NCBI GenBank assembly: GCA_902587315.1
Contig: CACIKW010000003.1
Coordinates: forward strand, 1-64,000
Length of the DNA stretch: 64,000 nt
DNA from: an uncultured Pelagibacteraceae bacterium
GTDB lineage: Bacteria; Pseudomonadota; Alphaproteobacteria; Pelagibacterales; Pelagibacteraceae
Direction of reading: 5' to 3'
Every line of letters starts with the position of its first letter. Position 1 is the first letter of the stretch. The position numbers and the translations under genes were made by a program. This document shows positions 33,343 through 43,244 of the stretch, in pieces. The notes under the pieces were generated by a model that was not told the DNA's origin, made no database searches, and saw only the letters and a program-made list of their open reading frames with translations.

Positions 33343-35034
33343 ATGCGATTTAATTTAATAAAAATATTTTTAATTATATCATTTATCTTGTGCCAAACTG
33401 AAGTGCATTCTAAAGTTTCAGATAAAAATAAATTCAACCACAAGTATTTATCAAATTATTTTTCCGCTTTAGTTTCTTATGATGCTCAAGATAATCAAGA
33501 AGTTTTAAAATATTTTAATTTATCAAAATCACTAGAACCAAATAATATAGACTATTTCAAAAAGTATATATTTACATTAATTAATGCAGGACAAATTTCA
33601 AAAGCAATAAAAGAAATTAATAATTGGGAAAATAAAGGAAATTCAAATTTTTTTGAAACCAATATTTTATTGCTAATAAATAATTTAATTAATAAAAATT
33701 ATGAAGAAGTTAATCAATTATTATTAAAACTGAATGATACACAAAACCAAAACGCATATGATCATATAATTTATGAAACGTTAGAAAGCTACTTTGAGCT
33801 TTTTCAAACCAATGAAATTTTAGATGAAGATAATAATAAATTTGGAAGATTGTCAGCAATAACGAGTGCATTTCAAAACTGTTATATAGATTCAGAAAAA
33901 ACCGACTCATTGTTTTTAAACTTAATAAATTCCTCAGAGGGTGATTATTCAAGATACTTGTTTTTCTATTTTTCAAAAAAAGTAGAAGAGAAAGATTTTG
34001 AAACCATTAAACAGATTTCTTCTACAATTGATCCAATAAACAATGGTTTAATAATTTTACAGTCAAAAAACTGGGTAGAAAAATTAAATTTCAAAAAATT
34101 TAGTCAACCATTTTCCTGCAAAAATAAAAAACATTTATTGTCTGAATTTTTTTTTTTAATAGCTAATTTATATGCAGCAGAAGAAGATTACATTTTGTCT
34201 AATTTTTATTTAAATATTTCAAATTATTTAAATCCTAGATTTTATTTCAATCTTACACTGATAATTGAAAATAATTATATTACTGAAAACTATGAAATTT
34301 CGAAAAAAATATTAAATAAATTTAATAATCAAGATGAATTATATAAATGGTATAAAATAAAAAAAATTTATAAAATTATTTCCCAAAAAGAAAACAATAT
34401 TAAGTCATTAAATTTTATTGAGTCAGAATACGATAAAATTAAAAATCCTTCTACTAAAATTGTTTTTGATATGGCAAATATATATAAAAGTTCAAAAAAA
34501 TATAAAAAAGCAATTGAATTATATACATTAGTTATGAATCAAATAGATAGAAATTCTGATATATACGCTGAAATTTTATACAGAAGAGGTGGCAGTTATG
34601 AGAGGCTCAAAAATTACAAAGATTCAGATATTGATTTATTAAACTCTTTAGAATTAGTACCAAACGATCCTTATGTAACAAATTATCTTGCTTATAGTTG
34701 GTTAGAAAGAAATTACAAAATTAAGGAAGCTTTAAGCATGTTGAAGGAAGCATATGAACAAAGAAAAAACGATCCATATATTATAGATTCAATTGGTTGG
34801 GCACATTATTTAATAAAAGATTATGAAAAAGCAAAAAAATATTTATTAAAAGCTATAAAATTAATGCCAAACGATCCAATCGTTAACGACCATTACGGAG
34901 ATATTTTATGGATGTTAGATAAAAAAATTCAAGCCAGATATTTTTGGAAAAATGCATTAATACAAAATGAAACAGATGAAAAATTAGAAGAAAAAATAAA
35001 AGAAAAACTCTTGAAAGGCATGAGTGAATCATAA
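33343..35034 (+). CDS. Exported tetratricopeptide-repeat protein
   Basis: The 563-residue protein starts with a signal peptide (about residues 1-24, ending EVHS) and contains TPR helices through its length, clearest near the C-terminus: SSKKYKKAIELYTLVMNQ, LKNYKDSDIDLLNSLELVPN and IKDYEKAKKYLLKAIKLMPN. TPR arrays bind partner proteins; no enzymatic motif is seen. It lies 3 bases before ispE on the same strand, a pairing common in alphaproteobacteria, and is divergent from the UDG gene by 11 bases. Its partner in the periplasm is unknown. Confidence 0.82.
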   Translation: MRFNLIKIFLIISFILCQTEVHSKVSDKNKFNHKYLSNYFSALVSYDAQDNQEVLKYFNLSKSLEPNNIDYFKKYIFTLINAGQISKAIKEINNWENKGNSNFFETNILLLINNLINKNYEEVNQLLLKLNDTQNQNAYDHIIYETLESYFELFQTNEILDEDNNKFGRLSAITSAFQNCYIDSEKTDSLFLNLINSSEGDYSRYLFFYFSKKVEEKDFETIKQISSTIDPINNGLIILQSKNWVEKLNFKKFSQPFSCKNKKHLLSEFFFLIANLYAAEEDYILSNFYLNISNYLNPRFYFNLTLIIENNYITENYEISKKILNKFNNQDELYKWYKIKKIYKIISQKENNIKSLNFIESEYDKIKNPSTKIVFDMANIYKSSKKYKKAIELYTLVMNQIDRNSDIYAEILYRRGGSYERLKNYKDSDIDLLNSLELVPNDPYVTNYLAYSWLERNYKIKEALSMLKEAYEQRKNDPYIIDSIGWAHYLIKDYEKAKKYLLKAIKLMPNDPIVNDHYGDILWMLDKKIQARYFWKNALIQNETDEKLEEKIKEKLLKGMSES

Positions 35035-35037
35035 TTT

Positions 35038-35880
35038 ATGAATAATAATAAAATCAAATCTTATGCAAAAGTAAATTTGTCACTTTATGTTATTGGTAAA
35101 TCAAAATCAAAATTACACAGAATAGAGAGTTTAATTTCATTTATTAATTTACATGATGAAATTGTAATAAATAAATCAAATAAAAAGTTTCACTCAATTA
35201 AATTTTATGGCAAATTTTCCAAGGGAATTCTAAAAAACAATACACTATCAAAACTTTTTAAATATCTGGATAATAAAAAGCTACTGGGTGATAAAAAATA
35301 CTCATTAATTGTAAAGAAAAATATTCCTCAAAAATCTGGCATGGGTGGAGGCTCTATGAACGCAGCTGCAGTCATAAAATATTTATTAAAAAAAAAAATT
35401 ATCATCCTTAAAAAGAAGGATTTAGAAAAAATTAGTGATTTTGTTGGTTCAGACGTTAAGTTGGGACTGGACAATAGAAATTCAATATTAATGCCTAACG
35501 GAAAAGTTTTGAAAGAGAAAAAAAGGCAAAAACTACACTTATTAGTAGTCAAGCCAAGAATGGGTTGTTCAACTAAAATTATTTATAAAAATGTTAAATC
35601 ATATTCAAAATCAAATATTAAAAAAAAAAATAATTTTAGACTTAAAAATCTTATATTTTTAAGAAATGACTTAGAGAAGATAGCTATAAAAAAATATCCT
35701 TCTCTCGAAAAATTAAAAAAAATATTAAATAAGTTGCCTAATATAAAATTCACTAGAATGACTGGATCTGGATCAGCTTTTATAGCTTATTTTGTTTCAA
35801 AAAATGCGGCTATTAATGCATCAAAAATATTAAATAACAAAACAAGTAAATATTGGAATAAAATATCTAAAACTATATAA
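35038..35880 (+). CDS. ispE: 4-diphosphocytidyl-2-C-methyl-D-erythritol kinase
   Basis: IspE phosphorylates CDP-ME in the MEP isoprenoid pathway, upstream of IspH at 17.6 kb. The 280-residue GHMP kinase has SYAKVNLSLYVIGK at the N-terminus, the ATP loop PQKSGMGGGSMNAAA (near residue 97) and the late GHMP motif RMTGSGSAFIAYF. Lysine is strikingly frequent. It follows the TPR gene after 3 bases and is followed 32 bases later by tRNA-Gln on the same strand. Confidence 0.92.
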   Translation: MNNNKIKSYAKVNLSLYVIGKSKSKLHRIESLISFINLHDEIVINKSNKKFHSIKFYGKFSKGILKNNTLSKLFKYLDNKKLLGDKKYSLIVKKNIPQKSGMGGGSMNAAAVIKYLLKKKIIILKKKDLEKISDFVGSDVKLGLDNRNSILMPNGKVLKEKKRQKLHLLVVKPRMGCSTKIIYKNVKSYSKSNIKKKNNFRLKNLIFLRNDLEKIAIKKYPSLEKLKKILNKLPNIKFTRMTGSGSAFIAYFVSKNAAINASKILNNKTSKYWNKISKTI

Positions 35881-35912
35881 AGCTTTTTTTTTGTGTTATA
35901 GAAAACTAACTT

Positions 35913-35986
35913 TGGGGCTTAGCCAAGTGGTAAGGCAGCGGTTTTTGGTACCGCCATCCTAGGTTCGAATCCTAGAGCCCCAGCCA
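35913..35986 (+). tRNA. tRNA-Gln (anticodon TTG), CCA encoded
   Basis: The cloverleaf folds fully. The acceptor TGGGGCT (35913-35919) pairs with AGCCCCA (35976-35982), the anticodon stem GCGGT/ACCGC (35938-35942, 35950-35954) encloses TTG at 35945-35947, and the T arm reads CCTAGGTTCGAATCCTAGA. A discriminator G and an encoded CCA (35984-35986) follow. The cca start codon is 3 bases downstream. Confidence 0.97.
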
Positions 35987-35989
35987 AAT

Positions 35990-37267
35990 ATGATAAATTT
36001 AATTAAAAAAATTTTATTTCAAAATAATATTACCAATAACTTTGCTATTAATATTAATAAAATAAATTTAGATACAAAAGTGAGTAAAATTTTTTATGCC
36101 ATATCAGAATATAGTGAAAAAAGTGAAATAAGATTTGTTGGAGGATGTATAAGAAAAATTTTAAATAATGAACAATTTGACGACATTGATCTTGCAACAA
36201 ATCTTAAACCCAATGAAGTGATTGAAGCTTTACAAAAAAATCATATTAAATTTTATAAAACAGGAATAGATCATGGAACAATAACAGCAAATATTGATGG
36301 AAAAAATTTTGAAATAACTTCATTGAGAAAAGATATTTCTACAGATGGCAGACATGCAAAAATTGAATTTTCAGAAGATTGGTACGAGGATGCTGCCAGA
36401 AGAGATTTTACTATTAATTCAATATATTCAGACCTAGAGGGGAATTTATATGATCCTTTTGATGGAAAAAATGATTTAGAAAAAAAAATAGTAAGATTTA
36501 TTGGAAATCCAGAAAAACGAATAAAAGAAGATTATTTAAGAATATTAAGGTATATAAGATTTTTTTTGGATTATAGCAGTTTAAAACATGATGATTCATT
36601 ATTAAAAATAATCAAAAAAAATCTTAAAGGAATCTCAAGAATTTCTTCTGATAGATTATTAGGAGAACTTAAAAAAATTCTTAATTCCAATAATATTTCA
36701 AAACTTATTTCTGACAAATTTTCATTAGAAATCATCCAACTTATTTTTCCACAACTTAAAAATATAAAAATTTTAAAAAAAATAAACAAATATAGTGATG
36801 AAATTTATTTAAAAAAAGATTTTATTTTTTTAATAGCATTAATGATAATTGATGACTCTGATAATTGTGAGTACTTTTTATACAAATACAATGTTTCAAA
36901 TGATGATAAGAAAAGAATAATGTTAATTAAAAATATTTCTTCAAAATTAAATGAAAAAAATTTCTTCGCAGAAAAAAATCTTTGGAAAATGTTTTATATT
37001 TATGGAAAGAATTCTTTAATCGACATAATTAATTTTGAGATATTTAATTCTAAAAAAAATGATGATAAAAAATTATTTAAATTAAGAGAATTTTTTATCA
37101 ATCAGTCTCCTCCTGTTTTTCCAATAAAAGCTAGAGATTTAATTCATAAATATAATCTCAAAGAAGGTAGGGAGTTAGGCCAAAAACTTAAGAAAATCGA
37201 AAATATTTGGATAGAGAACAATTTTAAAATTAAACAATTTGAAATTGATAAGATAATAGAAGTTTAA
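35990..37267 (+). CDS. cca: CCA-adding tRNA nucleotidyltransferase
   Basis: This class II nucleotidyltransferase adds or repairs the 3' CCA of tRNAs. In 425 residues the nucleotidyl motif [10 protein letters not shown] and the catalytic FDDIDLATN are followed by [12 protein letters not shown] and [13 protein letters not shown], the class II set, then a helical RNA-binding part. The ATG is 3 bases after the CCA of tRNA-Gln, leaving no room for a ribosome site of its own, and I see no other ATG before the conserved core. Its stop interlocks with that of greA in TTAA. A poly(A) polymerase role is less likely. Confidence 0.9.
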   Translation: MINLIKKILFQNNITNNFAININKINLDTKVSKIFYAISEYSEKSEIRFVGGCIRKILNNEQFDDIDLATNLKPNEVIEALQKNHIKFYKTGIDHGTITANIDGKNFEITSLRKDISTDGRHAKIEFSEDWYEDAARRDFTINSIYSDLEGNLYDPFDGKNDLEKKIVRFIGNPEKRIKEDYLRILRYIRFFLDYSSLKHDDSLLKIIKKNLKGISRISSDRLLGELKKILNSNNISKLISDKFSLEIIQLIFPQLKNIKILKKINKYSDEIYLKKDFIFLIALMIIDDSDNCEYFLYKYNVSNDDKKRIMLIKNISSKLNEKNFFAEKNLWKMFYIYGKNSLIDIINFEIFNSKKNDDKKLFKLREFFINQSPPVFPIKARDLIHKYNLKEGRELGQKLKKIENIWIENNFKIKQFEIDKIIEV

Positions 37268-37740
37268 ATATACTTAACATCAATGATTTCAAAATTTTTT
37301 ACCCCAGCCGGCGTTATAATTTCAACCAAATCATTTTTACTTTTTCCTATCAATCCTTTACCAATAGGTGATTTAAAATAAATTAATTTATTTTTTAAAT
37401 CTGCCTCATCCTTACCAACAATTTTGTATTGAATTTTTTCATTAGTGTCTAAATTTTGTAAAAATACTGTTGAGCCAAATATTATTTTTCCATCATCTTT
37501 TATATTTTTTATATCGATTACATTTGCTATAGCAATTGTATTTGTTAGTTCTTGAATTCTTCCCTCATTATGGGATTGCTGTTCTTTAGCGGCATGATAC
37601 TCGGCGTTCTCTTTAAGATCTCCGTGCGATCTAGCCTCAGCTATTGCAGCTACAATTTCAGGTCTTTTTTTTTCTTTAAGAAAAATTAATTCTTTTTTTA
37701 AATCTTCAAGGCCTTGAACAGTGATTGGTTCTTTTTCCAT
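37264..37740 (-). CDS. greA: Transcription elongation factor GreA
   Basis: GreA rescues backtracked RNA polymerase by stimulating transcript cleavage. The 158-residue length is standard. The N-terminal coiled coil carries [19 protein letters not shown] with the acidic tip residues that reach the active site, and the C-terminal FKBP-like domain has [10 protein letters not shown]. It lies 3 bases after hemF on the minus strand. Confidence 0.95.
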   Translation of the reverse strand: MEKEPITVQGLEDLKKELIFLKEKKRPEIVAAIAEARSHGDLKENAEYHAAKEQQSHNEGRIQELTNTIAIANVIDIKNIKDDGKIIFGSTVFLQNLDTNEKIQYKIVGKDEADLKNKLIYFKSPIGKGLIGKSKNDLVEIITPAGVKNFEIIDVKYI

Positions 37741-37743
37741 AAA

Positions 37744-38571
37744 TTATTTCCACTTCGCTAAAGGAGGCAAAGACATAAAGATAGCTTGTACATTTCCTCC
37801 AGTTTGTAAACCAAACTTAGTTCCTCTATCATAAAGCAAATTAAATTCAACATATCTTCCCCTTTTGAAATATTGAATTTCTTTTTCTTTAGAAGACCAT
37901 TTTTTTTTGTTTTTTTTTTCTATTGTATCTTTTAAAATTTTATTAAAGGTTAATCCTACGTCTCTAACGAATGCAAAATTTTTCTCCCAATTATTTTTTT
38001 GGTAATCAAAGAATATACCTCCTATTCCTCTAGTTTCTTTTCTATGTGGTAAATAGAAATATTTCTCACAGTTTTTACTATATTTTTTATAAAAATATTT
38101 ACTGTGTCTGTTACACATTAATTTTAATTCATTATGAAACCATTTTTTAAAATTAATATCTTTAAAGCATGGGGTTAAATCCATTCCTCCTCCAAACCAT
38201 CCATGATTTGTATGTATATATCTTGTATTAAAATGTATTGCTGGTACGTGGGGGTTCTTCATATGTGCCACAACCGATATTCCAGAAGCCCAGAAATTTG
38301 GACTAGTATTTGTACCAGGAATTTTTTGTTTAAAATTTTTTGAGAACTTTCCGTAAACTTCTGAAAAATTTACTCCAACTTTGTCAAAAATTTTTCCATT
38401 TTCTAATACTCTATATTCACCACCACCCTCATCTTTTTGCGAATTTTTTTGCCACTCTTTTGAAATAAATTTTATTTCTTTTTTTTCAATTTTTTCAATT
38501 TCACTACAGATCACATCCTGAAGAACTTTAAACCAGTTTTTTACTAAGTTTTTTTTTAATTCAACTTTCAT
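37744..38571 (-). CDS. hemF: Oxygen-dependent coproporphyrinogen III oxidase
   Basis: HemF decarboxylates coproporphyrinogen III to protoporphyrinogen IX with O2, in heme synthesis. The 275-residue protein has HFNTRYIHTNHGWFGGG, DLTPCF and RGTKFGLQTGGNVQAIFMSLPP, all family hallmarks. The oxygen-dependent form fits the aerobic, bc1/aa3 lifestyle shown by the window. It starts directly after the trmL stop. Confidence 0.95.
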   Translation of the reverse strand: MKVELKKNLVKNWFKVLQDVICSEIEKIEKKEIKFISKEWQKNSQKDEGGGEYRVLENGKIFDKVGVNFSEVYGKFSKNFKQKIPGTNTSPNFWASGISVVAHMKNPHVPAIHFNTRYIHTNHGWFGGGMDLTPCFKDINFKKWFHNELKLMCNRHSKYFYKKYSKNCEKYFYLPHRKETRGIGGIFFDYQKNNWEKNFAFVRDVGLTFNKILKDTIEKKNKKKWSSKEKEIQYFKRGRYVEFNLLYDRGTKFGLQTGGNVQAIFMSLPPLAKWK

Positions 38572-39030
38572 TTATATGTTTTTTATTTGTCTTAAACTTT
38601 CAGATAAAATTATTGCCACTGATACAGCAAGATTTAATGATCTTTTATTTCCAATCATTGGGATTTTTAATCTACTATCTACAATTTTATGAACATTTTG
38701 TGGCACTCCTGAACTTTCTCTACCAAAAAGAATTGTATCATTAATTTTAAAATTAAAATTAGTATATGCCTTTTTTGCTTTAGTTGTAATTAAAATTATT
38801 CTCTCTTTATTTTTTGAGTTAAAGAATTCTTTAGAATTTTCATAAAACTTTATTTTATCTTTTTCCATGTAATCCATTACAACTCTTTTGAATCTACTAT
38901 CAGAAAACAAAAAACCGCACGGTTTAATGATTTCCAAGCTTGCACCCAAACAGGAACATGTTCTAATAATTGATGCGGTATTCTGGGGTATATCTGGCTC
39001 ATATAACGCTATTTTCGGGCCTATATTCAT
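38572..39030 (-). CDS. trmL: tRNA (cytidine/uridine(34)-2'-O)-methyltransferase TrmL
   Basis: TrmL adds 2'-O-methyl to the wobble base of tRNA-Leu isoacceptors. I choose the ATG at 39030 (152 residues, MNIGPKIALYEPDIPQN), the usual family start; a longer frame to 39141 would run into petA. SPOUT motifs are visible: EPDIPQNTASIIRTC, FGRESSGVP and IPMIGNKRSLNLAVSVAI. It is divergent from petA with an 89-base gap and is followed directly by hemF. Confidence 0.9.
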   Translation of the reverse strand: MNIGPKIALYEPDIPQNTASIIRTCSCLGASLEIIKPCGFLFSDSRFKRVVMDYMEKDKIKFYENSKEFFNSKNKERIILITTKAKKAYTNFNFKINDTILFGRESSGVPQNVHKIVDSRLKIPMIGNKRSLNLAVSVAIILSESLRQIKNI

Positions 39031-39119
39031 AGTTTGTGTGTCATTGTTACCATAGAAAAAAAACTTTTTTATTAATATTAAATCATATATTGAAGCATAA
39101 TAAATAAATTTAATTTTTG

Positions 39120-39632
39120 ATGCCTGAACAAAAGAAAGCAAAAAGAAGAGATTTCATATTTACAGCGTCGTATACATTGGGCGCAGTAGGAGTGGGAGCG
39201 ACGGTTTGGCCACTAATTGATCAAATGAATCCTGACGCTTCAGTGAAAGCTTTGGCAAGTACGGAAGTTGATGTAAGTGGAATTGAAAGAGGTCAGTCAA
39301 TAACAGTTTTATGGAGAGGAAAACCTGTTTTTATAAAGAGAAGGACAGAGGAAGAAATAGAGAAGGCCAGACAAGTTGACCTTAAGGAATTACCAGATCC
39401 AGAGAAAGATGAAGATAGAGCAAAGAATCCAGAGTGGCTAATTATGTTGGGCATGTGTACACACTTGGGATGTGTTCCTTTAGGAAATAAAGGCGAGTAT
39501 GATGGATGGTTTTGTCCATGTCACGGTTCTCACTATGATACTTCTGGCAGAATAAGAAAAGGTCCGGCACCAACAAACTTAGAGATTCCTAAGTATGAAT
39601 TTGTTAATAGCAACACAATTAAAATTGGTTAA
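39120..39632 (+). CDS. petA: Ubiquinol-cytochrome c reductase Rieske iron-sulfur subunit
   Basis: The Rieske protein takes electrons from ubiquinol in the bc1 complex. The ATG at 39120 (170 residues) is preferred over the in-frame TTG one codon earlier. The N-terminus has a twin-arginine signal, KRRDFIF, then the membrane anchor. The [2Fe-2S] ligands are in CTHLGC and CPCHGSHYD. It opens the petABC operon; the 89-base upstream gap must hold its promoter, though I cannot place the boxes with confidence. Confidence 0.96.
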   Translation: MPEQKKAKRRDFIFTASYTLGAVGVGATVWPLIDQMNPDASVKALASTEVDVSGIERGQSITVLWRGKPVFIKRRTEEEIEKARQVDLKELPDPEKDEDRAKNPEWLIMLGMCTHLGCVPLGNKGEYDGWFCPCHGSHYDTSGRIRKGPAPTNLEIPKYEFVNSNTIKIG

Positions 39633-39644
39633 TAAATAATTATT

Positions 39645-40904
39645 ATGAGCGACCAAAGTTACACACCGAATTCTAAATTTGGAAAGTGGTTTAATGATCG
39701 ATTGCCATTACTAACATTAAGCAAACATCTTCAAGATTACCCAACCCCTAAAAATTTAAATTATTGGTGGACCTTCGGTGGAATATTAACTTTCTGTTTA
39801 ATAGCACAAATTGTTACTGGTCTGATATTAGCAATGCACTATGTAGCCCATGCAGATATGGCGTTTGCAAGTGTGGAACATATAATGAGGAACGTTAATT
39901 ATGGATGGTTAATTAGATATGTTCATGCAAATGGAGCATCAATGTTTTTTTTAGCAGTCTATATTCATATTTTTAGATCGTTGTATTATGGCTCCTACAA
40001 GTCTCCTAGAGAAATAATTTGGATATTAGGAATGATAATTTATTTGTTAATGATGATGGCAGCTTTCATGGGATATGTTCTTCCTTGGGGGCAAATGAGT
40101 TTTTGGGGTGCAACAGTAATAACAAATTTATTTAGCGCCATTCCTATAGTTGGCGAAAGCATTACAACATGGTTATGGGGCGGCTATTCAGTTGGAAATC
40201 CTACTCTTACAAGGTTTTTTAGTTTACATTATTTAATACCATTTTTAATTTTAGGTTTAGTTGTCCTTCATATTTGGGCACTACATGTACCTGGTAATAA
40301 TAATCCAATAGGAATAGAACTTAAGAAACCATCTAAAGACACAGTTCCTTTTCATCCATATATTGTAATAAAAGATTTATTTGCACTTTTAATCTTTTTA
40401 ATAATATTTGCTTTCTTTGTATTTTATTCTCCAAACATTTTAGGACATGCCGATAATTATATAGAAGCCAATCCAATGGTTACACCAGCACATATTGTGC
40501 CAGAATGGTATTTATTACCATTTTATGCAATTTTAAGATCTGTTCCAGATAAACTTTTTGGAGTTATAGCAATGTTTTCTTCCCTAATAGTTTTGGTTGC
40601 TCTTCCATGGCTAGATACATCTAAAGTAAGGTCCGCAATATTTAGACCTCTATACAAACAGTTTTATTGGTTTTTAGTAGCAGATGTAATAATTTTGGGG
40701 TACATGGGAGCAATGCCAGCGGAAGGTACTTATTTGTTAATAGCAAGGGTAGCAACTACTTATTACTTTATTCATTTTTTAATTATCCTTCCAGTTTTAG
40801 GGTATAAAGAAAAAACAATAGATGTTCCTTTAAGCATAGCCGAACCAGTACTTGGCGGATCGGTGGATCCATCTTTAACAAAATCAAAAACAAAAAAAAT
40901 ATGA
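39645..40904 (+). CDS. petB: Cytochrome b subunit of the bc1 complex
   Basis: Cytochrome b holds hemes bL and bH and both quinone sites. The 419-residue protein has eight or nine helices, heme His residues in [14 protein letters not shown] and [12 protein letters not shown], and the Qo-site motif PEWY in [18 protein letters not shown]. It follows the Rieske gene after 12 bases and overlaps petC by 4 bases (ATGA). The single-chain b subunit is the alphaproteobacterial and mitochondrial type, not split b6/IV. Confidence 0.96.
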   Translation: MSDQSYTPNSKFGKWFNDRLPLLTLSKHLQDYPTPKNLNYWWTFGGILTFCLIAQIVTGLILAMHYVAHADMAFASVEHIMRNVNYGWLIRYVHANGASMFFLAVYIHIFRSLYYGSYKSPREIIWILGMIIYLLMMMAAFMGYVLPWGQMSFWGATVITNLFSAIPIVGESITTWLWGGYSVGNPTLTRFFSLHYLIPFLILGLVVLHIWALHVPGNNNPIGIELKKPSKDTVPFHPYIVIKDLFALLIFLIIFAFFVFYSPNILGHADNYIEANPMVTPAHIVPEWYLLPFYAILRSVPDKLFGVIAMFSSLIVLVALPWLDTSKVRSAIFRPLYKQFYWFLVADVIILGYMGAMPAEGTYLLIARVATTYYFIHFLIILPVLGYKEKTIDVPLSIAEPVLGGSVDPSLTKSKTKKI

Positions 40905-41683
40905 AAAATATTCTTAATTTTTTTTTACTATTAATTATATTTCTATCAAACACTTTAATTTCTCATGCTGCTGAAAATTCAAAAAAACTTTTAAATCCTG
41001 ATTGGGGTTTTAAAGGTTTTTTCGGAACTTTTGATAAAGCTTCTCTTCAAAGAGGATACCAAGTATACACAGAAGTATGCTCTGCATGCCATTCAATTAA
41101 ATATTTAAACTATAGGAATTTAGGAGAGCCGGGAGGACCAGAGTTTTCCAAAGAACAAGTAAAAATTATTGCTTCACAATTTGAAGTGACTGATGGACCA
41201 AATAGCGACGGAGACATGTTTACTAGACCAGCTAGACCATCAGATAATTTTGTTAGTCCTTATGCAAATAAACAAGCTGCTATAGCTGCAAATGGAGGAG
41301 CTTACCCTCCAGATATGTCTGTTTTAGTTAAAGCAAGATCAGGCGGAGCAGACTATGTGTATTCACTCTTAGTAGGATATGAAGATCCACCAACAGAAAT
41401 TAATCTAGATGATGGAGTTTATTATAATAAATATATGCCGGGAAATAAGATAAAAATGGCAAACCCATTATCAGATGGATTAGTAGAGTATGTAGATGGA
41501 ACTGAAGCCACGACTAATCAAATGGCAATAGATGTTGTAACTTTTTTAGCTTGGACAGCCGAACCACATATGGAAGCAAGACACAAAATGGGATTTAAAG
41601 CAATATTGTATTTAATAATACTAACAATACTAGTTTATTTTGGGATGAAAAAAGTTTGGTCACGTATTGAAACGGAAGTTTAA
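40901..41683 (+). CDS. petC: Cytochrome c1 subunit of the bc1 complex
   Basis: Cytochrome c1 passes electrons from the Rieske centre to soluble cytochrome c. The 260 residues start with a signal peptide (about 1-23), then the heme c site C60-S-A-C63-H64, an acidic periplasmic domain, the axial-Met candidate in ARHKMGF, and a C-terminal membrane anchor (about residues 233-252). Its last 24 bases overlap the convergent ychF gene. Confidence 0.95.
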   Translation: MKNILNFFLLLIIFLSNTLISHAAENSKKLLNPDWGFKGFFGTFDKASLQRGYQVYTEVCSACHSIKYLNYRNLGEPGGPEFSKEQVKIIASQFEVTDGPNSDGDMFTRPARPSDNFVSPYANKQAAIAANGGAYPPDMSVLVKARSGGADYVYSLLVGYEDPPTEINLDDGVYYNKYMPGNKIKMANPLSDGLVEYVDGTEATTNQMAIDVVTFLAWTAEPHMEARHKMGFKAILYLIILTILVYFGMKKVWSRIETEV

Positions 41684-42733
41684 AATATCTCCATCTTTAA
41701 CTATATAATCTTTTCCTTCCAATCTCATTTTTCCATTATTTTTTGAATTTAACCAACCTTTACTTTCTACAAAGTCTTTAAAGGATATTGTTTCAGCTCT
41801 TATAAATCCTTTTTCAAAATCACTATGAATTTTACCAGCAGCCTTAGGGGCTGTACAGTTTTTAGTTATTGTCCAAGCTCTAGATTCTTCAGCGCCAGAA
41901 GTAAAAAATGTATCTAGGCTAAGCAGATTGTAACCTTTTCTTATAAGTTTTTTTAGACCATCTTCTTTAATATTAATCATGTCCATGTAGTTTTGTCTTT
42001 CAGTACCATTTAACTGATTTAATTGGTTTTCTATCTCTGCAGAAATTATTAACGTATTTTTTTCACCAAATTTAGAAATAAACTTTTCAGTATATTTATT
42101 TCCTTTGGAAACACTTTTTTCATCAACATTGCATATATAAAGTTTGGGTTTAACACATAATAAACCACTTGAATTTATTTCCTTTTTATCAAAAGTTTCA
42201 AATATTTTATTTAGATTGTTATCATTATTTATACAGTTTAAAGTCATTTCTAATATTTTTAACTGATTATTAGTCAAATTTTTCTTATTTTTTTTATCTA
42301 ATCTTTTTTGTATTGATTCTAAATCAGCTAGCTTCATTTCAGTTTCAATTATTTCTAAATCCCTAATTGGATCAATTGTAGAGTTTACATATTGAATATC
42401 AGGCGAGTCAAAACATCTTATCATGTGAACAATTGCATCTACTTCTCTTATATGTGACAGAAATTTATTTCCCAATCCTTCTCCTTTAGATGCTCCTTTA
42501 ACTAGGCCCGCAATGTCTACAAATGAAATAGTTGTATAAATTTTTTTTTTTGATCTTGAGATTTCAAACAATCTATCCAATCTCTCGTCAATCACTGGAA
42601 CTATCCCTACATTTGGTTCAATTGTACAAAAAGGGAAATTAGCCGCCTGAGCTTTACTTGAATTAGTTAGTGCATTGAAAAGAGTAGATTTTCCAACGTT
42701 TGGTAAACCTACAATCCCACATTTAAAACCCAT
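41660..42733 (-). CDS. ychF: Redox-regulated ATPase/GTPase YchF (OLA1 family)
   Basis: YchF is an Obg-family P-loop NTPase that prefers ATP and associates with ribosomes. In 357 residues the P-loop GLPNVGKSTLFNAL, the G3 motif DIAGLVKGASKGEGLGN and the C-terminal TGS-like domain ending [12 protein letters not shown] are clear. It follows pth in the usual prs-rplY-pth-ychF order, 3 bases after the remaining pth reading frame ends, and it overlaps petC on the other strand by 24 bases. Confidence 0.95.
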   Translation of the reverse strand: MGFKCGIVGLPNVGKSTLFNALTNSSKAQAANFPFCTIEPNVGIVPVIDERLDRLFEISRSKKKIYTTISFVDIAGLVKGASKGEGLGNKFLSHIREVDAIVHMIRCFDSPDIQYVNSTIDPIRDLEIIETEMKLADLESIQKRLDKKNKKNLTNNQLKILEMTLNCINNDNNLNKIFETFDKKEINSSGLLCVKPKLYICNVDEKSVSKGNKYTEKFISKFGEKNTLIISAEIENQLNQLNGTERQNYMDMINIKEDGLKKLIRKGYNLLSLDTFFTSGAEESRAWTITKNCTAPKAAGKIHSDFEKGFIRAETISFKDFVESKGWLNSKNNGKMRLEGKDYIVKDGDILNFRFNT

Positions 42734-42736
42734 TAA

Positions 42737-43212
42737 TTATTTTTTATTTACAGTACTTGAAAATAGATCAAGTTTTTTGTCAATTAATATAGTTAGTGAT
42801 TCAATAATTTTTTTTGTAATTTCTTCAAGCTGCTCTGTTTCATCCGCACTGAAATCTTTAAGCACATAATCAGATGAAGATATTTTATTATTTGGCTTCC
42901 CAATTCCTATTCTAACTCTTGAGTAATCTTTTCCAATAAACTTGTCTATTGACGCTATTCCATTATGTCCTGCATCTGAACCTCCAAAAGTTCACGTATA
43001 CATATTCCGGAGTTGTTCATAAAAGTTAAAGGCTTGATTGCATAAATTTTTTTTTTTCCAATGTTTCCAGTGGTTAAAAGGCCTTTAAATTTTGGTTTTT
43101 GTTTTGAAAGACAAAAATTCTGATTTATTGCGTCGATTACTTTAAATCCAATATTGTGTCGATTGTTTTGACTACCCGGAGTAGGATTTCCAAGGCCAAC
43201 AAAAAGTAACAT
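42737..43212 (-). pseudogene. pth: Peptidyl-tRNA hydrolase Pth, interrupted by an internal deletion and frameshift
   Basis: Pth releases peptides from stalled peptidyl-tRNA and is essential in most bacteria. The N-terminal frame (43212 down to 42955, 85 codons) shows VGLGNPTPGSQNNRHNIGF with the catalytic His and TFMNNSG, then runs out of family sequence at ICIREL. The family sequence resumes in another frame at about 42988, GGSDAGHNGIASIDKFIGK then VRIGIGKP, and ends at 42737. About 28 residues in between, including the HDDLDLP catalytic Asp loop, are missing, and the loss is not a multiple of three. It could be a real mutation or an assembly error. Confidence 0.85.
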
Positions 43213-43244
43213 ACAAATTATCTATTGGATTAATTCACTTTAAA

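Noticed and set aside
35881-35895. Possible terminator after ispE (AAAGCTTT followed by T-run)
   Set aside because: The palindrome is only a few bases long with no stable stem, so the T-run alone does not support a terminator.
39031-39141. Longer TrmL start overlapping petA
   Set aside because: The extra 37 residues have no family similarity and would overlap the petA coding start; MNIGPKIALYEP is the expected N-terminus.
42675-42869. 64-codon plus-strand ORF over the pth region
   Set aside because: It runs opposite the start of ychF and the C-terminal part of pth, which show clear family motifs on the other strand.
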